This document shows, piece after piece, positions 7,738-14,540 of a DNA stretch of 16,582 nt (its first letter is position 1; each line of letters starts with the position of its first letter). Position numbers and translations under genes: made by a program. Below the pieces are notes generated by a model, which was given only the letters and a program-made list of their open reading frames with translations, ran no database searches and had not been told where the DNA came from. The stretch covers positions 1-16,582 of the forward strand of contig CALEJC010000144.1 in assembly GCA_937898205.1 (NCBI GenBank), written 5' to 3'. Source of the stretch: an uncultured Bacteroidales bacterium (GTDB lineage Bacteria; Bacteroidota; Bacteroidia; Bacteroidales; UBA932).

Positions 7738-8829
7738 TCATTTCAAATAATCTGTCCCAAACCTCTGTGCAAGCACATCGCAAAGCACAACAGCAAGGAG
7801 ACTTGTCACCACTATACAGATGCGACGGATTATGGCAGGATCATGGCGTCCCTTGATGTTCATCTCCACTTCCTCTCCGGTCTCAAGATTGACCGTCTTC
7901 TGTGTCTGCGAGATGGATGGAGTCGGCTTGACCGCCATATTAAAAACTATAGGCATACCATTGCTGATGCCACCGTTGATGCCGCCATTGTTATTGCTTT
8001 GAGTCCCGACCTTTCCATCTTTGATGCAGAAAGCATCATTGACCTGCGAGCCACAAGACTCCCCAAAGCCAAACCCGAGACCAAACTCAATGCCCTTGAT
8101 ACCGCCGACAGCAAAAACCGCCCTAGAAATCACACCCTCAAGAGAGTCAAACCAAGGTTCACCCACTCCTGCAGGGACGCCTGTGATGGCTGTCTGGATC
8201 ACTCCGCCGATCGAGTCGCCTTGAGACGCTGCACCAGCAATCTGCTCAGTCATTGCAGCTTCTACATCCTTGATCACAGGAAACCGCTTTACTGCCAAGG
8301 CGTCTATTTCTGCATTTATATCACTAAACGGAGCATCCTTGACATCTCCGCAGCGCAGGATATGAGTGCCGATCTTGATGCCCTTGGCTTCAAGCGCCTG
8401 AAGGCAGACAGCACCGGCTGCGACAATGCCGGCCGTAATGCGACCGGAAAAATGTCCTCCGCCACGCGGATCCTGGAATCCGTGATATTTCATCTCGGCT
8501 GTATAGTCTGCATGAGAAGGGCGAGGAAGAGCGCGAAGGCTGTCATAGTCGGCACTTCGGACGTTCTCGTTAGGAATAACGATAGTCAACGGAGTTCCGG
8601 TGGTAAAGCCCTGATACTCTCCACTAAGGATATTGAAAGCATCTTTCTCAACCCTTGCCGTATCAGTCTTGCCAGAAGGGCGACGCATGCTCAACTGCCT
8701 GGCAATAAACTCCTTATCAACCTTGAGACCAGGAGTCAGTCCATCCAGAACCACACCCACGGCCGGGCCATGGCTCTCGCCGAAAACGGTCATTGTAATG
8801 CTGTTTCCTATCGTATTTTTCATATCCAT
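7738..8829 (-). CDS. aroC: Chorismate synthase
   Basis: It makes chorismate from 5-enolpyruvylshikimate 3-phosphate with reduced FMN. The 363-residue protein carries Gly-Glu-Ser-His-Gly (His20) and Arg-Pro-Ser-His-Ala-Asp (His106), the two active-site histidines, and Gly-Arg-His-Asp-Pro near residue 328. The motif at 123-130 reads Gly-Gly-Gly-His-Phe-Ser-Gly-Arg instead of the Gly-Gly-Gly-Arg-Ser-Ser-Ala-Arg usual in Bacteroides and proteobacteria. The His-Phe-Ser-Gly form is one I associate with clostridial enzymes. Two in-frame ATGs (8829 and 8823) lie 6 and 12 bases after the pheA stop. Having the chorismate-forming gene between pheA and tyrA places the supply of chorismate and both branches in one transcript. 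Confidence 0.95.
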   Translation of the reverse strand: MDMKNTIGNSITMTVFGESHGPAVGVVLDGLTPGLKVDKEFIARQLSMRRPSGKTDTARVEKDAFNILSGEYQGFTTGTPLTIVIPNENVRSADYDSLRALPRPSHADYTAEMKYHGFQDPRGGGHFSGRITAGIVAAGAVCLQALEAKGIKIGTHILRCGDVKDAPFSDINAEIDALAVKRFPVIKDVEAAMTEQIAGAASQGDSIGGVIQTAITGVPAGVGEPWFDSLEGVISRAVFAVGGIKGIEFGLGFGFGESCGSQVNDAFCIKDGKVGTQSNNNGGINGGISNGMPIVFNMAVKPTPSISQTQKTVNLETGEEVEMNIKGRHDPAIIRRICIVVTSLLAVVLCDVLAQRFGTDYLK

Positions 8830-8835
8830 GCAGAT

Positions 8836-9915
8836 TTAGAAAGATCCCACAAGTTTGAGTTTCTCGCAAAGAGTACCCAACTCCCTGAGCATACTCTTGC
8901 CCTCTTCGGTGTATATATTGCCATCAAGCTCGATATAGAAATAGTAGCTCCACAGCAGCTCCTTGGTCGGACGAGAACGCAAAGCACACATATTGTAGTT
9001 GTGAGAACCTATTATGTTAAGTGTCTTAGCCAGAGCTCCCGCCTCATTTTTAACTGTAAACATCAAGATAAAATGCTTCCCTATCTTGCGCTTTGAGTTC
9101 TCGGTATTAAGCACCTTTGAGAACGCAGCAAATCTGGTCGTATTATTGCTGCTTTCGTTGATGCGGTGCTCAAGTATCTTCAATCCATAAAGCTCTGCGC
9201 ACTCTGCATTTGCGATAGCGGCCAGGCTGCAATCTCCCTTCTGGGCTACCATCCGTGCTGCAAGCGCTGTATTGGAATACTCATGGACTACGTAGCCTTT
9301 TTCCTTGATATAATCAGCGCATTGGCTCAATGCCTGAGGATGGCTGACTACTGCTTTGATATCATCAATCTGAGCGTCCGGACAAGCAAGAAGATTCTGC
9401 ACTGCCTCCACAGGAACTACCTGATTGACATACAGATCGCCTGAAAACATCAGGTCAGTCACTGCAGACACTTCTCCGGCATAGCTGTTTTCAAAAGGAA
9501 GCACGACCACATCGCTCTCGCCCTTGGAGCAGGACTCGTAGGCACTCTGAAAATCAGGATAGGACACAAGCTGCGCACTAGGAAACATCTTGCGGGCTGC
9601 GACATAGGCAAATGCACCTTCAACTCCACTATAGGCGACTTTCAGGCCGCTGGTCTTGCGATGCTGGTACTCCTTGGAGAGGTCCATCAGATTTTGCTCA
9701 AAACGCATGAAATACTCTCTGATCTCATCGCTCTTGACAAGCTCTGCATTGCGCCTTATGACTTCTGCTTCTCGCTGAGGATCATAGATAGAAAGACCTC
9801 TTTCCATCTTGTATTCAGCCACTTCCCGGCTTGCCTCCATCCTCTGCTCAAAAAGTTGAGCCAACTGAGAATCTATGGCATTAATCTTCTTTCTGATATC
9901 TTCTAACTTCTGCAT
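8836..9915 (-). CDS. pheA: Bifunctional chorismate mutase / prephenate dehydratase with ACT domain
   Basis: It converts chorismate to prephenate and prephenate to phenylpyruvate. Counting from the ATG at 9915 (359 residues): the AroQ-type mutase spans about 1-85, with Arg8, Arg25, Lys36, Asp45 and Arg48 matching the E. coli P-protein catalytic set at a constant offset of three. The dehydratase spans about 91-270 and ends with Thr-Thr-Arg-Phe (259-262). The ACT domain (about 281-350) has Gly-Ala-Leu at 293-295 but Arg-Ser-Arg-Pro at 313-316 where Glu-Ser-Arg-Pro binds phenylalanine in E. coli. A TTG at 9921 would add two residues; I prefer the ATG. It is the first protein gene of the aromatic operon, starting 13 bases after tRNA-Arg. 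Confidence 0.95.
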   Translation of the reverse strand: MQKLEDIRKKINAIDSQLAQLFEQRMEASREVAEYKMERGLSIYDPQREAEVIRRNAELVKSDEIREYFMRFEQNLMDLSKEYQHRKTSGLKVAYSGVEGAFAYVAARKMFPSAQLVSYPDFQSAYESCSKGESDVVVLPFENSYAGEVSAVTDLMFSGDLYVNQVVPVEAVQNLLACPDAQIDDIKAVVSHPQALSQCADYIKEKGYVVHEYSNTALAARMVAQKGDCSLAAIANAECAELYGLKILEHRINESSNNTTRFAAFSKVLNTENSKRKIGKHFILMFTVKNEAGALAKTLNIIGSHNYNMCALRSRPTKELLWSYYFYIELDGNIYTEEGKSMLRELGTLCEKLKLVGSF

Positions 9916-9928
9916 AATCAAAGTATTG

Positions 9929-10000
9929 TACCCCCTAGGCGAATCGAACGCCTATCACAGGAACCGGAATCCTGCATTCTATCCATTAAACTAAGGGGGC
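9929..10000 (-). tRNA. tRNA-Arg (anticodon CCG)
   Basis: Read on the minus strand from 10000, it folds into a full 72-base cloverleaf. The acceptor stem is GCCCCCT/AGGGGGT (first pair G-U) with discriminator A. The D arm contains AATGGATA. The anticodon stem is CAGGA/TCCTG with loop TTCCGGT, so the anticodon is CCG and reads the arginine codon CGG. The T arm is AGGCG/CGCCT around TTCGATT. The 3' CCA is not encoded (the next bases are CAA), so it must be added enzymatically. It lies between a TATATTTG box and pheA and is probably transcribed with the aromatic operon or processed from its leader. Confidence 0.96.
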
Positions 10001-10030
10001 TTGGATAATCTACAAATATACTTATTTTTG
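10001..10030 (+). promoter_or_regulatory. Candidate promoter for fabD
   Basis: Plus strand TTG at 10001-10003, 19 bases, then TATTTTTG at 10023-10030, matching the Bacteroidota TTG...TAnnTTTG consensus. The start of transcription would be near 10037, about 26 bases before the fabD ATG. The -33 box touches the 5' end of the tRNA gene on the other strand. Confidence 0.6.
10013..10020 (-). promoter_or_regulatory. Candidate -7 element (TATATTTG) for tRNA-Arg and the aromatic operon
   Basis: On the minus strand this reads TATATTTG, a full match to TAnnTTTG, 12 bases before the first tRNA base. Transcription would begin about 6 bases ahead of the mature tRNA. No TTTG is present at the expected -33 position, which is an A/T tract. 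It overlaps the spacer of the divergent fabD promoter. Confidence 0.55.
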
Positions 10031-10050
10031 TATTAATATATTTTTAAAAA

Positions 10051-10054
10051 AGGA
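10051..10054 (+). promoter_or_regulatory. Ribosome binding site of fabD
   Basis: AGGA at 10051-10054, eight bases before the ATG at 10063, within an A-rich leader. It supports the chosen fabD start. Confidence 0.6.
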
Positions 10055-10062
10055 TAAGATAT

Positions 10063-10947
10063 ATGAAAATTGCACAGGTATTTCCAGGACAGGGAGCACA
10101 GTTCTCCGGCATGGGAAAAGATCTCTATGAAAATAGTCCAAAAGCAAAAGAAATGATGGAAAAAGCCAACGAAATTCTTGGCTTCCGCATTACAGATATA
10201 ATGTTTAACGGCACAGATGAGGAGCTCAGAGCAACTGCGGTGACTCAACCCGCCATCTTCCTCCACTCGGTCTGCACCGCCCTCTGCACAGAGGGGCCCA
10301 GCAAGCCTGATATGGTAGGTGGACATTCGCTTGGCGAATTCTCCGCCCTTGTGGCCTGCGGAGCCGTAGAGTTTGAAGATGCTCTCCGCCTCGTGGCTGT
10401 CAGAGCTCGTGAGATGCAGAAATGCTGCGAGCAGTTCCCTGGCTCAATGGCTGCCGTCATCAATCTTCCAAACGAGAAAGTAGAGGAAGTCTGTGCCGGG
10501 ATCGACGGTGTGGTCATCCCTGCCAACTACAACTGCGACGGACAGGTCGTGATCTCAGGCGAAGTGGAGGCGGTGCAGAAGGCATGTGCAGCGATGAAAG
10601 AGGCCGGCGCTAAGAGAGCCTTGCCGCTGAGCGTGGGTGGAGCATTCCATTCGCCACTGATGGAGAGTGCTCGCTTAGAGCTGGGCAAAGCCATCGAGCA
10701 GACAGAAGTCAAAACCCCGTTCTGCCCTATCTATCAGAATGTCAGCGCTCAAGCTGAGACAGATCCGCAGACCATCAAGAAGAACCTTCTTCTTCAGCTC
10801 ACCAGCCCTGTCAAGTGGACCCAGACAGTAAAGAACATGCTTGCCGACGGTGCTACAGAGTTTAAAGAATTAGGCCCTGGAGCAGTGCTCCAAGGCCTGA
10901 TCAAACGTATCTCTTCAGCTGAAGGGATAGAAGTAACTATAGGCTAA
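10063..10947 (+). CDS. fabD: Malonyl-CoA:ACP transacylase
   Basis: It moves malonyl groups from CoA to acyl carrier protein, supplying fatty acid elongation. The 294-residue length is usual for FabD. Seen: Phe-Pro-Gly-Gln-Gly-Ala-Gln near the N-terminus (7-13), the nucleophile Ser89 in Gly-His-Ser-Leu-Gly-Glu, the malonate carboxylate-binding Arg114 in Val-Arg-Ala-Arg-Glu-Met-Gln, and catalytic His196 in Gly-Gly-Ala-Phe-His-Ser-Pro-Leu. It is the only plus-strand gene here and stands alone, without other fab genes. Its TAA overlaps the TAG of the convergent uxuB-type gene. Housekeeping function; expression is from the candidate promoter at 10001-10030. Confidence 0.96.
   Translation: MKIAQVFPGQGAQFSGMGKDLYENSPKAKEMMEKANEILGFRITDIMFNGTDEELRATAVTQPAIFLHSVCTALCTEGPSKPDMVGGHSLGEFSALVACGAVEFEDALRLVAVRAREMQKCCEQFPGSMAAVINLPNEKVEEVCAGIDGVVIPANYNCDGQVVISGEVEAVQKACAAMKEAGAKRALPLSVGGAFHSPLMESARLELGKAIEQTEVKTPFCPIYQNVSAQAETDPQTIKKNLLLQLTSPVKWTQTVKNMLADGATEFKELGPGAVLQGLIKRISSAEGIEVTIG
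10873..10897 (-). terminator. Possible hairpin terminator for the uronate operon, inside the 3' end of fabD
   Basis: An imperfect inverted repeat: GGCC and GGAGC arms with a three-base loop (10 pairs and one C/A mismatch). On the minus strand it is followed by a partly T-rich run (TAATTCTTTAAA). It lies 47 bases past the stop of the convergent SDR gene. Because the two genes overlap, any terminator for the minus-strand operon must lie in fabD. The T tract is broken and the repeat is also conserved-looking coding sequence, so this is tentative. Confidence 0.25.
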
Positions 10948-11783
10948 ACTCCACCGAATGCGCTGTATCCGCCATCAACAGGGATAACGACGCCAGTTAC
11001 AAACGATGAAATATCACTAAGCAGATAAAGCATAGTGCCCACGAGATCCTCCGGCTCACCAAATTTGTGGGTCGGAGTATTTGCTATGATCTTGCAGCCA
11101 CGTGGCTTGAGTTCGCCAGTCTGCTCGTCGGTGAGCAAGAAGCGGTTCTGGTCAGTGAGGAAGAAACCTGGTGCGATGGCGTTGCAACGGATACCCATCT
11201 GAGCAACATGCACAGCATACCACTGTGTGAAGTTGTTGATAGAACCCTTTGCTGATGAGTATGCAGGGATCTTGGTAAGAGGACGGAATGCGTTCATCGA
11301 AGAGATGTTGAGCACATTACCCTTACCAGCCTCGATCATATCAGTTGTAAATACCATTGTTGCAAGGATAGTACCCTTGAAGTTAAGGTCATATACAAAC
11401 TGGAAGCCCTCCATATCAAGTCCGTAGAAGGTGTTGGCGAGATCGTCATCTGCTGTCATCTGCTCTACAGCACAAGTTGCCTTAGGCGAGTTACCACCTG
11501 CGCAGTTGATGAGGATATCGATCTTACCAAGCTCCTGGTGGATCTGATCGCGAGCGGCCTCAAGAGCTGCCTTGTCAGTGGTGCTGGCAGAGATGCCAAG
11601 ACACTTCACACCATACTCCTTGGTGAGCTCTTCGCCTCTCTGAGGGTTAGATGCGCTACGGCTGATTACTGCCACCTGCACACCAGCCTCAAGAAGGCCC
11701 TTTGTGAGAGCGATACCGAGGATACCAAAGCCTCCGGTGATGACGCAATTGCGTCCTTTGAGATCGTCAAATGAATACTTCAT
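10944..11783 (-). CDS. uxuB: SDR-family D-mannonate oxidoreductase (fructuronate reductase)
   Basis: A 279-residue short-chain dehydrogenase that probably reduces D-fructuronate to D-mannonate with NAD(P)H. The nucleotide motif is Thr-Gly-Gly-Phe-Gly-Ile-Leu-Gly (16-23), Asn-Cys-Ala-Gly-Gly lies at 93-97, and the catalytic triad is Ser162, Tyr175, Lys179. Family assignment rests on recalled resemblance to the Bacillus-type UxuB rather than FabG: Ser-Met-Asn-Ala-Phe-Arg-Pro-Leu-Thr-Lys-Ile-Pro-Ala-Tyr, Asn-Ala-Ile-Ala-Pro-Gly-Phe-Phe-Leu-Thr-Asp-Gln-Asn-Arg, and the C-terminal Val-Asp-Gly-Gly-Tyr-Ser-Ala-Phe. Placement 12 bases after uxaE, which makes fructuronate, supports it. A gluconate 5-dehydrogenase activity is the main alternative. 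It is the last gene of its operon. Confidence 0.85.
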   Translation of the reverse strand: MKYSFDDLKGRNCVITGGFGILGIALTKGLLEAGVQVAVISRSASNPQRGEELTKEYGVKCLGISASTTDKAALEAARDQIHQELGKIDILINCAGGNSPKATCAVEQMTADDDLANTFYGLDMEGFQFVYDLNFKGTILATMVFTTDMIEAGKGNVLNISSMNAFRPLTKIPAYSSAKGSINNFTQWYAVHVAQMGIRCNAIAPGFFLTDQNRFLLTDEQTGELKPRGCKIIANTPTHKFGEPEDLVGTMLYLLSDISSFVTGVVIPVDGGYSAFGGV

Positions 11784-11795
11784 AGCTCGTCGATA

Positions 11796-13043
11796 TTAGA
11801 AGAGGATCTTGATGTGACGGTCTACGATGTTCTCGATAACCTGCTGGCCGATAACCTCTGTGTGCTTCTCAAGTGCCGGATAGTACTCGTCACCGAGCTC
11901 TGCAGCAATCTTGTAGCTCACATGGATAAGCTGACGGAATGATGGGTTATAAAGAGGATCTGCCTGGTTGTGGCGCATTGTGCGTGCATAAGTCTCGGCA
12001 TCCCAAGTTGCAACTTCCTCAGCTGAAGGAAGAGCGTTAACATCAACATCGATAACAGTTGCATAAGGAACTGTGAGCTCTTCCATGCGGTTGAGAGCGT
12101 TGATGTAGATCTTCTTGGCAAGCTCAAGAGCCTCAGGATCAGCAACTGCAAGACCGATGTTCTCCTCAAGCCAGGTTGTACCAGCAGTCTTGATGTGGAT
12201 ACCCTTGTCATACTTCTTGATGAGACGACCCATGATAGGATAGATAGAGAACTTGTCAGAACCTGAGTGGATACTGAGCTTGAGGTTATCAAGGAGACCA
12301 AACTCCTTAACTGCATAGTCGATCACAAGGAGGTCCTGCTCAAATTCTTTCTCAAACTGTGCTACATCTCCTCTGTAGTCTACACCCTTATTGAAACGGC
12401 CTGTAAACTTAGGAGCGATAGTCTGTGCAGGGATCTTCTCTGCAGCGATAGCGCTGAGGATGAAGAGGATCTCGATAGGAGTCTGAGGATCATTGACCTC
12501 ATCCATAGAAACCTCAGTTACAAATGTACCCTCACCCTTCTTCTCTGCGATGTGGCGATAGATGCGACCAGCCTCCTGAACAGCAAAGAGATAGCGCTCT
12601 GCAATCTCACGAGCCTGAGCCTCAGTCACCTCAAATGGCTCAGCGATGCCAGGAATCTCAACCTTACCGATGAAGCGCTTGTTGGCCTCAAGGAAAGCGT
12701 CGATATCAGCTGCAGGAGCCTTCTCACCGATATAATCAGCTACGTCGAGTGTAAAGAAGTCAGAAGCTTCGATAAAACCATCTACATTGTTGAGGTTGAT
12801 ATGGTCAGCGTCCACGAAATACTGTCCTGTGTAACCAAGAGCTGCAACAGCTGCATCAGCCTCCTTACGAGTCTCCATTGGCACTGTGTGCACAATCTGA
12901 TGCTCACGGTTTGACTTGTTCCATACCGGTACAAAGTGTACTCCAAATTCCTGCTCTGCCTTGATGAGAGCCTTAAGCTGTGCTACGCCCTCGTGCGCAA
13001 AACGATCGCCTACGCCGAAAGAATATTTGTCAATTTTAATCAT
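11796..13043 (-). CDS. uxaE: Tagaturonate epimerase (tagaturonate to fructuronate)
   Basis: A 415-residue protein of the UxaE family, described first in Thermotoga maritima, which interconverts D-tagaturonate and D-fructuronate and so lets galacturonate enter the glucuronate branch without UxaB/UxaA. Recognised from the overall sequence. Conserved-looking stretches are Phe-Val-Asp-Ala-Asp-His-Ile-Asn-Leu (76-84), Thr-Glu-Val-Ser-Met-Asp-Glu (176-182), Lys-Phe-Thr-Gly-Arg-Phe-Asn-Lys-Gly-Val-Asp-Tyr (212-223), Ser-Ile-His-Ser-Gly-Ser-Asp-Lys-Phe (257-265) and Gly-Ile-His-Ile-Lys-Thr-Ala-Gly-Thr-Thr-Trp-Leu-Glu-Glu (281-294). The histidines and acidic residues there are candidate metal ligands, by inference. 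The ATG has an A/C-rich leader in a 30-base gap after gnd, with no promoter motif. Full family length; no defects. Confidence 0.88.
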   Translation of the reverse strand: MIKIDKYSFGVGDRFAHEGVAQLKALIKAEQEFGVHFVPVWNKSNREHQIVHTVPMETRKEADAAVAALGYTGQYFVDADHINLNNVDGFIEASDFFTLDVADYIGEKAPAADIDAFLEANKRFIGKVEIPGIAEPFEVTEAQAREIAERYLFAVQEAGRIYRHIAEKKGEGTFVTEVSMDEVNDPQTPIEILFILSAIAAEKIPAQTIAPKFTGRFNKGVDYRGDVAQFEKEFEQDLLVIDYAVKEFGLLDNLKLSIHSGSDKFSIYPIMGRLIKKYDKGIHIKTAGTTWLEENIGLAVADPEALELAKKIYINALNRMEELTVPYATVIDVDVNALPSAEEVATWDAETYARTMRHNQADPLYNPSFRQLIHVSYKIAAELGDEYYPALEKHTEVIGQQVIENIVDRHIKILF

Positions 13044-13073
13044 TTGTTGTTATGTGTTTAGTGTTATTTATAA

Positions 13074-14531
13074 TTATGCAATATATGTACCTGCTACTGT
13101 GTCACCACCGTGACCTGTCCAGTTGGTGTGGAAGAACTCTCCACGAGGCTTGTCTGTGCGCTCGTATGTGTGTGCACCGAAGAAGTCTCTCTGTGCCTGG
13201 AGAAGGTTTGCAGGAAGTCTCTCTGAGCGATATCCATCGTAGTACTCAAGACCGGCTGTGAGACATGGTGCAGGAACACCGTTCATGATAGCTGTTGCGA
13301 GCACATTTCTCCAACCCTGCTGTGCAGCTGCCATCTTGCCGCTGAAGTAAGGATCGAGGAGGATGTTAGAGATCTCAGGGTTGTTGTCAAATGCTTCCTT
13401 GATCTTGCCGAGGAACACGCTGCGGATGATACATCCACCTCTCCACATGAGGGCGATGCCACCGTAGTTGAGGTTCCAGCCATACTCCTTAGCTGCGGCT
13501 CTCATGAGAGCATAGCCCTGTGCATAAGAAACCACCTTAGCTGCAAAGAGAGCGTTCTTGAGGTCCTCAAGGAAAGCTTTCTTGTCACCTGTAAATTTCT
13601 GTGGCTTAGGGCCTTCAAGGATACCGGAAGCTACAACTCTCTCGTCCTTCTGAGCTGAGAGGCAACGAGCAAATACTGACTCGCCGATGAGAGTTAGAGG
13701 CACACCTGTGTCAAGAGCTGAGATTGCAGTCCACTTGCCTGTACCCTTCTGGCCTGCTGTATCAAGAATATAATCAAGGACATAGTTGCCATCCTCATCC
13801 TTCTTGGCAAGGATGTCGCGAGTAATCTCCACGAGGTAGCTGTCAAGGTCACCCTTGTTCCACTCAGCAAACACTTCGTGCATCTCCTCATTTGACATGC
13901 CAAGGATATCTTTCATGATCTGGTAGCACTCGCAGATGAGCTGGATGTCACCATACTCGATACCATTGTGTACCATCTTTACAAAGTGGCCGGCGCCACC
14001 TTCACCTACCCAGTCACAGCAAGGTGAGCCGTCAGCTACCTTTGCGCAGATGCCCTGGAAGATTGGCTTAACATGAGGCCATGCAGCTGGAGATCCGCCA
14101 GGCATCATAGAAGGACCGTTAAGAGCTCCCTCCTCACCACCGGAAACGCCTGTGCCGATGTAAAGAAGACCTTTGCTCTCTACATACTCAGTGCGGCGAG
14201 TAGAATCAGGGAAATGAGTGTTACCACCGTCGATGATGATATCACCAGGCTCAAGTACAGGGATGAGCTTGTCGATGAATGCGTCAACAGCCTGACCTGC
14301 CTTTACCATAAGGAAGACCTTGCGAGGAGTCTTGAGAGAAGCTACAAAATCCTCAAGAGTGCGAGCGCCATAGATATTTTTACCTTTGCCGCGGCCTTCC
14401 ATAAATTTATCCACTTTCTCAACTGTACGATTGTACACGCTCACATGGAAACCTTTGCTCTCCATGTTAAGCACGAGGTTCTCACCCATAACGGCGAGAC
14501 CGATAAGTCCGATATCTGATACTGGTTTCAT
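13074..14531 (-). CDS. gnd: 6-phosphogluconate dehydrogenase, decarboxylating
   Basis: It oxidises 6-phosphogluconate to ribulose 5-phosphate and CO2 with reduction of NADP. The 485-residue length matches the long family form. The cofactor loop is Gly-Leu-Ala-Val-Met-Gly (11-16), with Asn34-Arg35-Thr36 as the usual NADP-type contact. Catalytic Lys185 and Glu192 lie in Gly-His-Phe-Val-Lys-Met-Val-His-Asn-Gly-Ile-Glu-Tyr-Gly, and Lys-Gly-Thr-Gly-Lys-Trp-Thr marks the C-terminal substrate region. It is not with zwf and pgl, its usual oxidative pentose phosphate partners, but between pdxB (9 bases) and uxaE (30 bases). That suggests at least part of its substrate comes from gluconate made from sugar acids. 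A gnd-uxaE-SDR neighbourhood is also known to me from Thermotoga. Confidence 0.96.
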   Translation of the reverse strand: MKPVSDIGLIGLAVMGENLVLNMESKGFHVSVYNRTVEKVDKFMEGRGKGKNIYGARTLEDFVASLKTPRKVFLMVKAGQAVDAFIDKLIPVLEPGDIIIDGGNTHFPDSTRRTEYVESKGLLYIGTGVSGGEEGALNGPSMMPGGSPAAWPHVKPIFQGICAKVADGSPCCDWVGEGGAGHFVKMVHNGIEYGDIQLICECYQIMKDILGMSNEEMHEVFAEWNKGDLDSYLVEITRDILAKKDEDGNYVLDYILDTAGQKGTGKWTAISALDTGVPLTLIGESVFARCLSAQKDERVVASGILEGPKPQKFTGDKKAFLEDLKNALFAAKVVSYAQGYALMRAAAKEYGWNLNYGGIALMWRGGCIIRSVFLGKIKEAFDNNPEISNILLDPYFSGKMAAAQQGWRNVLATAIMNGVPAPCLTAGLEYYDGYRSERLPANLLQAQRDFFGAHTYERTDKPRGEFFHTNWTGHGGDTVAGTYIA

Positions 14532-14540
14532 AAGTATGTG

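Noticed and set aside
7702..9096. A 464-codon open frame on the plus strand, opposite tyrA, aroC and pheA
   Set aside because: It lies fully antisense to well-recognised conserved genes, starts with no ribosome site or promoter, and its translation shows no domain; it is a by-product of codon bias.
9916..9921. TTG start for pheA two codons upstream
   Set aside because: The ATG at 9915 is a standard start and sets catalytic residues at a constant offset from E. coli PheA; the TTG leaves even less space after the tRNA.
9916..9928. Phenylalanine attenuator or leader peptide ahead of pheA
   Set aside because: Only 13 bases separate the tRNA from the pheA ATG; there is no room for a leader peptide or competing hairpins, and the tRNA is for arginine.
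10913..10924. Perfect 12-base palindrome CTTCAGCTGAAG near the fabD end
   Set aside because: No loop, no following T tract, and within codons; more likely chance than a terminator or operator.
10944..11783. SDR gene as fabG, since fabD is adjacent
   Set aside because: It is convergent with fabD, and its internal and C-terminal motifs and the uxaE neighbour fit UxuB-type mannonate oxidoreductase better.
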